A DNA stretch of 64,000 nucleotides from Edaphobacter modestus. Its GTDB lineage: Bacteria; Acidobacteriota; Terriglobia; Terriglobales; Acidobacteriaceae. The first letter of the stretch is position 1; each line of letters opens with the position of its first letter. The stretch covers positions 620,001-684,000 of the forward strand of contig NZ_SHKW01000001.1 in the NCBI RefSeq assembly GCF_004217555.1. The letters are read 5' to 3'. The position numbers and the translations under genes are program-made. The notes beneath the pieces were generated by a model, which saw nothing but the letters and a program-made list of their open reading frames with translations, did no database searches and was not told the DNA's origin. Of this stretch, positions 53,813-61,881 are shown piece by piece.

Positions 53813-55030
53813 ATGGCGATCCGAACGCACAGATGGGCACTCTTTGCAGGGTTCTTCGTACTCTCGGCGCAGGTTGTCTACTCACAGGTCTTTGTTGTGG
53901 GCGAGAAGACCGCCACGGCCGATATCTCTACCTCCTTCACTCCCACCAATCTCCCGTTGTCTAAAGAGAAGCTCAACGAACGTGGCCGCCGCGATCTGGT
54001 CCGCAATCTTGCGGCGGAGCAGGGCTTTGCCCATCGGCCCTTGCCCATCGGTGTTATTACCTTGACGGCCAACGGCGATCTTTCCCCCGGCGCCGACAAA
54101 TATCGGGAGATGATCTATCGTAAGGGGCAGGCCGCTGCTCCCGGGGATCGCGTCGTCGTCACGGCCCTCAACATCAAGGGCGACCAGATCGTGGTCGATC
54201 TGAACGGTGGCCCCTATGCCAAGCATCGCTTTCTGAGCCATATTCAACTCAACAACAATAATGTTGTGGCCAATAATGGAGAGCAGCCCATGGGCTCCCG
54301 GATTACGCTCGTCTTTCCCGGCGGCATCCCTGATGTCTCCGCTCCGGAGGTGAAGGCTCTGCTTGAGCCTGTCGTCGACTTCGGGGTTAAGTCGGGCAAT
54401 CAGGCCTATGCCGATACGCTGCCGCCAAAGCTCCGAAACGCCATCGCCGCCCACGAGGTTCTCGTCGGCATGAACCATCGCATGGTTCTCGCCGCGCTGG
54501 GTGCGCCGGAACGCAAAGTCCGGGAACAGGACAGTGGAGATCCCAACGGCGCGCGCTACGAGGAGTGGATCTACGGCCACGTTCCCCAGACGGTGCGTTT
54601 CGTTCGCTTTCATGGGGATCGGGTAGCCACGGTCCAGATTGCCGTACTCGGCAAGCCGATCGAGATCCACGACCAGAACGAGCTTGAAGAAGGCGAGATG
54701 CCGAGCAACACCCGCCAGGTTGCGATGGGAGATCGCGTCCCCAGCAAGGATGAGGAAGATGCTTCCGCCGCCGCCCCACCGCCACCATCGCTGCGGCTTC
54801 CGGGAGAGGCCGCGCCTGCAAATGCACAGGGCAAGGTTCAGTACCCAACCGATAAAGACGCTGGCCGCAAGGCCGACCGGCAACCTATCCCCGCCGCGCC
54901 CGGATCTCCTGCCGATCCTGCGTCCCAATCCATGCCGCCTTCGCAAACGCGACAGCCAAATTCGCAACAACCGAATCGGCCTCAAGATATCGGCAGGCCA
55001 CAGACTCCGGGTACAGGCACGACCCCATAG
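53813..55030 (+). CDS. Secreted protein with BamE/SmpA-like segment and Pro-rich tail
   Basis: A 405-residue exported protein. A signal peptide ends near residue 24 (LSAQVVYSQ). The first half contains GVITLTANGDLSPGADKYREM. Around residues 205-275, VLVGMNHRMVLAALGAPERKVRE...YEEWIYG and VRFVRFHGDRVATVQI match the pattern of BamE/SmpA-type outer-membrane assembly proteins (GM..-V...LG.P followed by a Y..W.YG strand). A Pro/Gln/Ser-rich low-complexity tail fills the last ~90 residues. A role in the envelope is likely; the exact job is unknown. The start has a GAGG site. Confidence 0.75.
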   Translation: MAIRTHRWALFAGFFVLSAQVVYSQVFVVGEKTATADISTSFTPTNLPLSKEKLNERGRRDLVRNLAAEQGFAHRPLPIGVITLTANGDLSPGADKYREMIYRKGQAAAPGDRVVVTALNIKGDQIVVDLNGGPYAKHRFLSHIQLNNNNVVANNGEQPMGSRITLVFPGGIPDVSAPEVKALLEPVVDFGVKSGNQAYADTLPPKLRNAIAAHEVLVGMNHRMVLAALGAPERKVREQDSGDPNGARYEEWIYGHVPQTVRFVRFHGDRVATVQIAVLGKPIEIHDQNELEEGEMPSNTRQVAMGDRVPSKDEEDASAAAPPPPSLRLPGEAAPANAQGKVQYPTDKDAGRKADRQPIPAAPGSPADPASQSMPPSQTRQPNSQQPNRPQDIGRPQTPGTGTTP

Positions 55031-55217
55031 CCATGAAACCTGCGACGATGTAAAATCATTCAAGCCACAACCGCAGTTCTTCTCCTTCGATTTCTACCGA
55101 GGCATCGCCCGGACAATCCTGAGAAGTTCCGGATGTCTTTGATGCTCCATGTTTAGCAGGAGAGCATCGGTCATCCCGCGCGCGAGCCGAAACATTCGTA
55201 CCAGGGAGAGCAAGATT

Positions 55218-55397
55218 ATGGCAAAGATTGCCAAGACCGGCGACCGTAAGAAGGTCATGGACACCAACAAGAGCACCGATTGCCCGAAGTGCTCCAAACC
55301 GACCCGCATCGTGAAGCGCGTCAAGGATCGTGAGCGCGGCACCCCGGGCGGAGTCTATATCTCCTGCTCGGTCTGCGAGTTCTTCGAAAAACTCTAG
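55218..55397 (+). CDS. Small zinc-ribbon protein (59 residues)
   Basis: The ATG at 55218 follows a GGGAG-containing leader. Four Cys in two pairs (DCPKCSK and SCSVCEFF) predict a zinc ribbon. The N-terminus is very basic (AKIAKTGDRKKV) and RIVKRVKDRERG lies between the pairs, which suits RNA or ribosome binding. It is not ribosomal protein L33 or L36 by sequence. A strong terminator follows. I recognise no named family. Confidence 0.8.
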   Translation: MAKIAKTGDRKKVMDTNKSTDCPKCSKPTRIVKRVKDRERGTPGGVYISCSVCEFFEKL

Positions 55398-55420
55398 GCC
55401 TCTGAAAGAGGAAAGGCCGG

Positions 55421-55450
55421 AAAAGGGCCCCTTTACGGGGGCTCTTTTTT
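55421..55450 (+). terminator. Rho-independent terminator after the zinc-ribbon gene
   Basis: AAAAGGGCCCC (55421-55431) pairs with GGGGCTCTTTT (55438-55448) with one G-U pair. It ends in a run of six T. It lies 24 nt after the stop codon. Confidence 0.85.
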
Positions 55451-55594
55451 ATGCCAGGAACTCCCGGACCTGTTCGCTAAGTCTATTACTGACACGAAGG
55501 TACCAAACTGCACAAAAAATAACCGAGACTTCACTTGACGACCGTCTCTCTACACGGGCAGACTCTAATCCGGAAAGTAGGGAATAAGTCCTAT

Positions 55595-56497
55595 ATGAGT
55601 ACCATCGGCACCACTGTATCTAAATCTTCTGCCCGAAATTTCGCCTCCCTCCCACACTTCGACCGGCCAACATACCTGATGTGCCCACCCGAGTGGTATG
55701 ACATCAACTATGTTATTAACCCGTGGATGGCCGGCAATCTGCATCGCCCTTCGCGAGACCTTGCATTTACCCAATGGAAGGAATTGCACAGCCAGCTCCA
55801 GCGCGTCGCCGATATACGCCTCATCCACGGCCAGCAGGGCTTGCCGGACATGGTCTTCGTCGGCCATGCGGCGGTTGTCCAGCATGGTATCGTCGCGCTC
55901 TCCAGCTTCGCCCATCCTCAGCGCCAGACGGAAGAGCGGCATCTTCGCCGCTGGTTCGAAACAGCCGGATTCCTGCTCTGGGAGACTCCTCGGGAGACCG
56001 CGTTCGAGGGGGAAGGAGATGCGCTCTTTAACGCAGCCGGCGATCATCTCTGGGCGGCTCACGGGGTTCGCACCTGCCTGCAGAGTCATCGTCACATCGC
56101 CGATGCGTGGCACACCGAGGTTAGCTCGCTTCATCTCATCGATCCGCGCTTTTATCATCTCGATACCTGCTTCGCTCCCCTTGCGGGCGGCCATCTGCTG
56201 TACTTCCCGGGAGCCTTCGACAAGCCCTCTCTGGCTCGAATCGAAGCTGCCTACACACCGAAGATGCGTATCGCCGTAACCGAAGCCGAGGCCACCCATT
56301 TTGCCTGCAATGTCATCAATGTCGGGCAGGAGATCATCCTGGGACAGACCGGAAGCGATCTCGGCGGAAGACTCGAAGCTCTGGGTTACAACGTGGCAGA
56401 GGTGAACCTGAGCGAGTTCATCCGTGGTGGAGGCTCAGCTAAGGCGCTCGCCCTTCGCCTCAGCGATACGCGCGTAACGCACCAGGCACGAGGCTGA
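55595..56497 (+). CDS. Amidinotransferase-fold hydrolase (dimethylargininase-like)
   Basis: A 300-residue member of the arginine deiminase/DDAH superfamily. The catalytic His is H188 in FYHLDTCFAPL and the nucleophile Cys is C238 in HFACNVINVG. Earlier landmarks are LMCPPEWYDINYVINPWM and FEGEGDALFN, with acidic residues that bind guanidine. The likely reaction is hydrolysis of an arginine-like guanidino group, but substrate choice (dimethylarginine, arginine or ornithine-derived) cannot be told. The ATG at 55595 is used; a GGGAATAAG sequence precedes it, and a TTG at 55535 is the alternative. Confidence 0.88.
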   Translation: MSTIGTTVSKSSARNFASLPHFDRPTYLMCPPEWYDINYVINPWMAGNLHRPSRDLAFTQWKELHSQLQRVADIRLIHGQQGLPDMVFVGHAAVVQHGIVALSSFAHPQRQTEERHLRRWFETAGFLLWETPRETAFEGEGDALFNAAGDHLWAAHGVRTCLQSHRHIADAWHTEVSSLHLIDPRFYHLDTCFAPLAGGHLLYFPGAFDKPSLARIEAAYTPKMRIAVTEAEATHFACNVINVGQEIILGQTGSDLGGRLEALGYNVAEVNLSEFIRGGGSAKALALRLSDTRVTHQARG

Positions 56498-56702
56498 ACG
56501 TGTCAAGTCCCTGGATGAGGTAAGCGAAACAAATCAGGGAACATACTGGCTGCCTTTTAGTTTTGCTCAGGTTGCTAGAATAGAGATAGCCAGACCCTGC
56601 GATACAAGTCTTCAACGCTTACGATCGAAGTACCAGGTCAAGTTCTTATCTATCAAGATTTTGCGCAATAACGGTAGATAGGGCACGCCCTGAGGATCGC
56701 CG

Positions 56703-57440
56703 CTAAAGCGGAAGCTTCTGCGTCGCCGCGATCTCATCCAAAATGAGCCGTGCCGCTGCCGCCGGGTCAGAGGCTCGCGTAATAGGACGTCCCACAACCA
56801 GCATCGAGGCCCCCAGCAGGATTGCTTCACCGGGAGTGGCCACTCGCCGCTGATCGTCGACCGTAGCTCCGGCTGGACGGATGCCAGGAATCACCAGAAT
56901 CGCATCCGGACCCATTTGGTGCCGCATGGAACTGACCTCCTCGGCAGAGCACACCATTCCATCGATCCCGGAATCCCTCGCGAGCCGGGCGAGGCGTAGC
57001 GCCTGATCCGCCGGAGAGCATGAGACTCCCACGGAAGCCAGCTCCGTGTGATCCATGCTGGTGAGAACGGTCACAGCCAGCAGCCTCGGAGAGCCGGGCG
57101 CCTGGGCCGCCTCGGCCGCGGCCCGCAACATGGCTCCGCCGCCAAACCCGTGAACCGTGAGCAACTCCGCCCCCGCACTGGTCGCCGACCGCACTGCTCC
57201 CGCAACGGTGTTCGGAATGTCGTGCAGCTTGAGATCGAGAAAGATGCTGTATCCGCGCAGCCGCAGTGTCTCGACGAGAGAGTTTCCGGCCGCATAGTAG
57301 AGCTCCATGCCGACCTTGAGCCAGCGGCAGCTGCCTTCCAGCCGATCGACCAGCTCCAGCGCCGCGCGGGCATCGGGAACGTCCAAGGCTACCGCGAGCC
57401 GGTCCTTGGGAGAGAGGTTTTCTTCGGAGAGATTCTTCAC
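56703..57440 (-). CDS. pyrF: Orotidine 5'-phosphate decarboxylase
   Basis: A 245-residue TIM-barrel enzyme that decarboxylates OMP to UMP in pyrimidine synthesis. The catalytic charged network is in FLDLKLHDIPNTV (Asp-Lys-Asp). Other blocks are LAVALDVPDARAAL, LLTVHGFGGGAML, VIPGIRP and the phosphate-binding GASMLVVGRPITRASDP. The start is a GTG supported by a -10 box 6 nt upstream rather than by a ribosome site. The other pyr genes are not in the window. Confidence 0.95.
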   Translation of the reverse strand: MKNLSEENLSPKDRLAVALDVPDARAALELVDRLEGSCRWLKVGMELYYAAGNSLVETLRLRGYSIFLDLKLHDIPNTVAGAVRSATSAGAELLTVHGFGGGAMLRAAAEAAQAPGSPRLLAVTVLTSMDHTELASVGVSCSPADQALRLARLARDSGIDGMVCSAEEVSSMRHQMGPDAILVIPGIRPAGATVDDQRRVATPGEAILLGASMLVVGRPITRASDPAAAARLILDEIAATQKLPL

Positions 57441-57446
57441 AGCTTC

Positions 57447-57452
57447 AGTCTA
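57447..57452 (-). promoter_or_regulatory. -10 box of pyrF (leaderless start)
   Basis: TAGACT on the minus strand ends 6 nt before the GTG start at 57440. No Shine-Dalgarno sequence is present. Confidence 0.45.
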
Positions 57453-57513
57453 GCGGATGCTCTATCAGACCGGAGCTCACTTCCTGAAGCTGTGAAAGAG
57501 GGGCGGCACGGAA

Positions 57514-58053
57514 CTATAGCCCCTGCCCGACCGCAATAGGAACATGAAGCTGCGCGATCAACTGCCTGGCCATCTCTGGATCACCGGGCAGAAGCTTCTC
57601 GAGCTTGACCTTCGCCAGCCCTGAAATGCCGACAGCCTTGGCTGCGCCGTAAGAGAGGTCGACGATCCGGTCGTCGGGCATGGGGCCCCGATCGTTGACT
57701 CGGACAAAGACGGACTTGCGATTCTTCAGGTTGGTAACACGCAGCCAGGTTCCCAGGGGAAGGCTGCGGTGAGCGCAGGTGAGTCCGTTCATGTCGTACG
57801 ATTCGCCGTTAGCAGTCTGCTTGCCCTGGAAGTATCGTCCATACCAGGATGCCGTTCCGATCTGGTACCAGCGACGCGGCTTGGTATGCTGCTGCTGCGC
57901 GGGGTTCGCGGGGTTAGTGTCGGAACCCGTGGCAGGTGCAGTCGCATCGCTTGCTGACGCTGTCATTCCCAGCGCGACGAGCAGTGTTGCGATGGCAACT
58001 CCACGTCTGGTGGGAACTGTTTTGTCCCCCATATTCGTAGAAATGATCTTCAT
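57514..58053 (-). CDS. RlpA-like septal ring lytic transglycosylase family protein
   Basis: A 179-residue exported protein. The ATG at 58053 has AGGAGGT just upstream, the best ribosome site in the window. A signal-like helix lies near residues 18-35. The double-psi beta-barrel (DPBB) domain covers about residues 60-150: GTASWYGRYFQGKQTANGE, GLTCAHRSLPLGTWLRVTNL, VFVRVNDRGPMPDDRIVDLS. Conserved His and Asp residues are present. No SPOR domain follows, so septal targeting is not obvious. It probably acts on peptidoglycan in the periplasm. Confidence 0.9.
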   Translation of the reverse strand: MKIISTNMGDKTVPTRRGVAIATLLVALGMTASASDATAPATGSDTNPANPAQQQHTKPRRWYQIGTASWYGRYFQGKQTANGESYDMNGLTCAHRSLPLGTWLRVTNLKNRKSVFVRVNDRGPMPDDRIVDLSYGAAKAVGISGLAKVKLEKLLPGDPEMARQLIAQLHVPIAVGQGL

Positions 58054-58321
58054 GCCACCTCCTGTTAACATTGTCCTGTTCTGAAAACGCTAAGTCAAAC
58101 AACAGTATGGAGTTACGACGCAAAACGGCTTGCCAATCACAGATCGTATGTGCTAAAGAGGATCGTGGTTCGAAGCACCGATATTCGGCCCAAAATCTGC
58201 TGATTTCCCCAGTATTTTGGCCCTTCGAAGACAAATGGACCTATTCCTGCTAATTTTGCGAAAAGTTAGAAAAAGCCACTTTTTCCCAAAGTCTGGTTCA
58301 GAAGGAGTCCCGAAACCTTAG

Positions 58322-59119
58322 ATGCAGACTGTACTCTCCATAGCCGGCTTTGATCCATCCTCGGGGGCTGGAATTACAGCGGACCTGATGGTCTTCGCCG
58401 CGCATGGACTCTTCGGGACCTCTGCGATCACCAACCTCACGGTCCAGTCCACCGTTGGAGTTCGTCGCAGCGAACCGATCTCTCCCGAGACGCTGCGGGA
58501 TACGCTCGATTGCCTCCTCTCCGACCTTCCGCCCTCTGGGGTGAAGCTTGGAATGCTGGGTACAAGCGGGATCGTGGAGGTGGTCCGGGACTATCTGGAA
58601 AGGCTGCGGAGGTTGTCACCCGGCGTCCCGATTGTCCTGGACCCTGTGATCCGTTCCAGCTCAGGCAGGGAACTACTGGCTCCGGAAGGGGTATCTCTTC
58701 TGCGCGAGAGCCTGCTTCCACTTGTGAATTGGATCACGCCCAATCTGGATGAGCTTCAAGTCCTGTCCGGAGTTCCGATCTCGATTCCGGAAGATATGGT
58801 TTTCGCCGCCCGAAGACTCGCCGCGGATCTCCCTTCGCTCAACCTGCTGGCAACCGGAGGTCATCTTGAGCAACCGGACGATCTGCTGCTGACCCCTGGT
58901 GGCCTTCCTCGGTGGATACAGGGAAGGCGAATTGAAAGCAGATCGACGCACGGAACCGGCTGCGCATTTTCGAGCGCCCTGTTGAGCCGTCTCGTACAAG
59001 GGGACGGTCCGATGGATGCAGCGAGCCGCGCCAAAGAATACGTCACGGAAGCAATCCAACGTGCGGCTCCGCTCGGGTATGGAAATGGTCCGTTGAATCA
59101 CCTTTGGCCTCTTCGTTAG
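58322..59119 (+). CDS. thiD: Hydroxymethylpyrimidine/phosphomethylpyrimidine kinase
   Basis: A 265-residue ribokinase-like enzyme that phosphorylates HMP and HMP-P for thiamin synthesis. Blocks are SIAGFDPSSGAGITADL at the start, VLDPVIRSSSGRELL, TPNLDELQVLSG and the ATP/anion-hole motif RSTHGTGCAFSSAL, with the catalytic Asp replaced by the expected G-T-G-C variant. The start has AAGGAG. I looked for a TPP riboswitch in the 250 nt upstream and did not see its conserved core. It is followed by a 96-residue unknown gene and thiS in the same direction. Confidence 0.94.
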   Translation: MQTVLSIAGFDPSSGAGITADLMVFAAHGLFGTSAITNLTVQSTVGVRRSEPISPETLRDTLDCLLSDLPPSGVKLGMLGTSGIVEVVRDYLERLRRLSPGVPIVLDPVIRSSSGRELLAPEGVSLLRESLLPLVNWITPNLDELQVLSGVPISIPEDMVFAARRLAADLPSLNLLATGGHLEQPDDLLLTPGGLPRWIQGRRIESRSTHGTGCAFSSALLSRLVQGDGPMDAASRAKEYVTEAIQRAAPLGYGNGPLNHLWPLR

Positions 59120-59182
59120 GGCGTGGTACGACCCCTAACATGAAGGGAATCTGAGCCGATAGAAAGGTATCGGAGGATTTAA

Positions 59183-59473
59183 ATGCCAGTATCTCAAAAC
59201 CACGGAGCGAGCCCGGTTCTAGCAGAGTATGGGATGGCTCTTCAAGTTCTGGGTGACGCCGCCCACCACCTCGTTAGCTGCAGTGCGTATTCCGACGAAC
59301 GGGGTGGCGATGCAGCCGAGAATGAAGCCATTCGAATTCTCCTGAAAAGAAGTCGAGAAGTCTTCGAAGAATATGCCAAGGTTCTCGGCTGGCCTGCTTC
59401 CGGCGCACCATGGTTGACCGGTCAAACAGCCCGTGGCATCGGATCGGCCCTGGTTCGACATAACTCCTGCTAA
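59183..59473 (+). CDS. Unknown 96-residue protein between thiD and thiS
   Basis: The ATG has GGAGGA 6 nt upstream, and the gene ends 12 nt before thiS, so translation is well supported. The protein appears helical (YGMALQVLGDAAHHLVSC, NEAIRILLKRSREVFEEYAKVLGW) and contains two Cys. I recognise no family. Position suggests a link with thiamin synthesis or sulfur transfer, but there is no direct evidence. Confidence 0.7.
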   Translation: MPVSQNHGASPVLAEYGMALQVLGDAAHHLVSCSAYSDERGGDAAENEAIRILLKRSREVFEEYAKVLGWPASGAPWLTGQTARGIGSALVRHNSC

Positions 59474-59485
59474 CCTTGAGGAGTT

Positions 59486-59740
59486 ATGTCGCTCACGCTC
59501 ATTTTGAATGGTCAGGTCCGTGCTTTTCCTGCGCTATCGGACTCTTCCAGCCTCGAAGACCTCGTTACGGAACTCGGGCTGAAAGGGGATCGGGTGGCGG
59601 TGGAACATAATGGGGAGATCGCATCCCGAACGGCATGGGCCGACACATCCCTGGCCGAAAACGACAGGTTGGAGATCGTTCATTTTGTCGGTGGCGGCCT
59701 AGATCAGGCTTTAAATCCGTCAGTTTTCAAGAATAACTAA
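59486..59740 (+). CDS. thiS: ThiS sulfur carrier with an unusual C-terminal extension
   Basis: An 84-residue ubiquitin-like sulfur carrier for thiazole synthesis. Blocks are LTLILNGQVRAFP, SLEDLVTELGLKGDRVAVEHNGEI and the end DRLEIVHFVGGG. In ThiS the C-terminal Gly-Gly is adenylated by ThiF and then thiocarboxylated. Here three Gly (69-71) are followed by 13 more residues (LDQALNPSVFKNN), so the carboxyl end is not free unless processed. An intact stop after GGG would need only a small change. Alternatively the tail is removed by a protease. thiG, thiF and thiO are not in the window. Confidence 0.85.
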   Translation: MSLTLILNGQVRAFPALSDSSSLEDLVTELGLKGDRVAVEHNGEIASRTAWADTSLAENDRLEIVHFVGGGLDQALNPSVFKNN

Positions 59741-59749
59741 GACATTACT

Positions 59750-60916
59750 TTAATGATGCGATTGGACTTTCGTTACTTCGGTGAGCAGAGCTTCCCACCT
59801 GTCGCCGTAGTCGTTCCATCCCCCCAAAGACTTCACCCTCCTCAATGCTGCTTCGCTCAGTCGATGGCGAAGCTCGGGGTCCTCGGCTATCTGCTGCATA
59901 CGCAGGGTCAGTGCCTGGGAATCGCGGATGGGAACGATATAACCCTCCACCTCGTCGGTAAACAGATCTTCGGAGCCGGTGTTCGTCGAAGCGATGACGG
60001 GGCAGCCACAAGCCATCGCCTGACCTTGAACCAGGGCTAAACCTTCCTCAACGCTGGGAAGCACCATGACGTGGCTGGTGCTCATCAGTTCAATCATGCG
60101 GTCTTGGGATACTGAGCCGAGAAACTCCACATTCTCCTGCGGCAACCGTGAGAGCACAGCCTCGAGATCAGGCCGAATCGCGCCCGCGACGCGGAGTCGC
60201 TTTGCCGGGTGCCGAAGCGCGGCAAACGCTTCGAGGAGGTAGGGAACACCTTTACGGAGGCTGACACCACCGGCGAAGAGGACCTCGAATCGACCGTCAG
60301 GAGGCTCTCCGACGGGGTGAAATCGCTCCAGACGCACGCCATAAGGGACCTTTCGAAGCTTTTCGGCGGGCACTCCCATCTCGAGGAAGGAACGGGCCGC
60401 GAAGCCTGATGGAACCGTGATCAGATCCGCAGTCTCGTAAATCATCTCTTCTCGCCGCGTGTCTCGTTCATCGGTAACAGGCAGATCGACACCCCAACGG
60501 CGATACTCTTCGCTGACGATCCTTTCCTGATAGCGCTGATGGGACGACCCACGATCGCAGATAAAAACTCCACCTGTCCTCTGTACCTGGCGCCCGGTCT
60601 TGAGACCGGCGCCCGAGATGGCGATGAAGGCATCACAGGGTGGAATTCGCCGCAGCATCCATTCGTCGAAGGCGAGAGCGTTGGCGTACCCAAGGTGATC
60701 GAGGACCCATTGACCACCGATGCGGTACCTCTGCAGAAGAAACTCCGGAGTATGCAGCCATGGGAAGGTTTTGACTCGGGACGGCGGCAGTCCTTCTCGC
60801 TGCAGCCTGCGCCACGGGAAGGTGGAATAGATTACCTCGAGGTGTCCGCGACGCTCCAACTCGCGGGCCAGCTCGAAGTGATGAAAGACGCCGAAGACAG
60901 CTTGAACAATTCTCAT
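59750..60916 (-). CDS. Glycosyltransferase family 4 (GT-B fold)
   Basis: A 388-residue retaining glycosyltransferase. The ATG at 60916 begins the typical MRIVQAVFGVFHHFELARELERRGH. The C-terminal nucleotide-sugar domain starts near FEVLFAGGVSLRKGVPYLLEAF and contains the E-x7-E motif in LPSVEEGLALVQGQAMACG. The sugar and acceptor are not known; envelope polysaccharide synthesis is usual. No ribosome site is obvious; a start up to 12 codons upstream is possible. It ends head-on against thiS with 9 nt between stop codons. Confidence 0.9.
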   Translation of the reverse strand: MRIVQAVFGVFHHFELARELERRGHLEVIYSTFPWRRLQREGLPPSRVKTFPWLHTPEFLLQRYRIGGQWVLDHLGYANALAFDEWMLRRIPPCDAFIAISGAGLKTGRQVQRTGGVFICDRGSSHQRYQERIVSEEYRRWGVDLPVTDERDTRREEMIYETADLITVPSGFAARSFLEMGVPAEKLRKVPYGVRLERFHPVGEPPDGRFEVLFAGGVSLRKGVPYLLEAFAALRHPAKRLRVAGAIRPDLEAVLSRLPQENVEFLGSVSQDRMIELMSTSHVMVLPSVEEGLALVQGQAMACGCPVIASTNTGSEDLFTDEVEGYIVPIRDSQALTLRMQQIAEDPELRHRLSEAALRRVKSLGGWNDYGDRWEALLTEVTKVQSHH

Positions 60917-61087
60917 GAGGAAGTGGGGAGAGCCTTGCCTCGATAGTAACAAAGTGTGAGATTACCGACTGGATGCCATTTTCGCTGTAAGTTACAGGGA
61001 GCAAAGAGTTTTTGCTTCACAGGGATGTTGGTCTCTGGTAAAAGTTAGAGCGCTAAACTGTTCGCCTTTTATTTCTGCCGAGGTTAC

Positions 61088-61630
61088 GTGAAACGCATCC
61101 CATCACTGGACGGCCTCCGCGCCGTTTCCATCCTCTTTGTGATTGCCGGACACGCCTGATGGAATTACCCGATATCGGTATTTCATCATCTGGCCTATTT
61201 CGGGGTGAAGATCTTCTTCGTCATCTCCGGATATTTGATTACAGGCATTCTCGTCAAAGAGATTTCGGCATCGGGTACCGTTGACCTTCGCCGATTTTAC
61301 TGGCGCCGAATCTGGCTGCTTATGCCGGCATTTTACGTATACCTTTTCGTGCTCTTTGCGATGACCCTGCTCGGCCTACTTCCTCTTCGGGGAAGAGATT
61401 TTGCGTCCTCAGCCCTTTACATCATGAACTATTACCCGGGCGGGGGACCGTGGTCAGTCGGGCATTTCTGGTCGCTCGCAGTGGAGGAACAGTTCTACTT
61501 TGTCTGGCCGGTAAGCATCTTCTTTTTCGGGATCGCACAATCGAGAAAGGCTCTGTACTGGATCATTCTTGCGGCACCGCTACCTCGAATTAAGAACCGT
61601 CTACGGGACGATGTTTCCGACAGCTTGTGA
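61088..61630 (+). pseudogene. Acyltransferase-3 family gene, interrupted and truncated
   Basis: From a GTG at 61088 the frame reads KRIPSLDGLRAVSILFVIAGHA, the start of OafA/NodX-type O-acyltransferases, then a TGA at 61157-61159. The same frame then continues VKIFFVISGYLITGILVKEI and FWSLAVEEQFYFVWP, matching the next conserved blocks. It stops at 61630 after ~180 codons, about half the usual length (350-400). So there is one in-frame stop and a missing C-terminal half. It looks like a decayed gene that once modified a surface sugar. The TGA could instead be a sequence error. Confidence 0.8.
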
Positions 61631-61743
61631 CGCCATCGCAGGGTAAACCTAGTCGACGCTTCTCCTACAGCAGGATTCGTGGCGACTCGACTTTTGCAGC
61701 AGTTCTCGACTCGGTCCAATCGCTAGTTGAGTAGGATTCACCT

Positions 61744-61790
61744 CCTTCTCGGTATTTGAAGACTGCCCGAGAAGGCGAACACTCGCCTTC
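61744..61790. repeat. Two overlapping, mutually exclusive hairpins
   Basis: CCTTCTCGG (61744-61752) pairs with 61767-61775. The same right arm region GAAGGCG (61771-61777) can instead pair with CGCCTTC (61784-61790). The two stems cannot form together. No T-run follows. They lie in the ~250-nt gap after the acyltransferase remnant and downstream of the sensor kinase. Confidence 0.4.
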
Positions 61791-61881
61791 AGTTTGAGGT
61801 AAATGCTACTTCACAGGTGGACCTCTGAGTCGGCTGAATGCCACATGTTCAGCAGGAAAAACCGATTCATTCGATCAACGG

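Noticed and set aside
56553..56581. Promoter with TAGAAT downstream of the amidinotransferase-fold gene
   Set aside because: No acceptable -35 box and no gene in that direction to be served.
58072..58321. TPP riboswitch before thiD
   Set aside because: The conserved thi-box core (CUGAGA with its partner helices) is not visible; only a short A/T hairpin at 58269-58285 is present.
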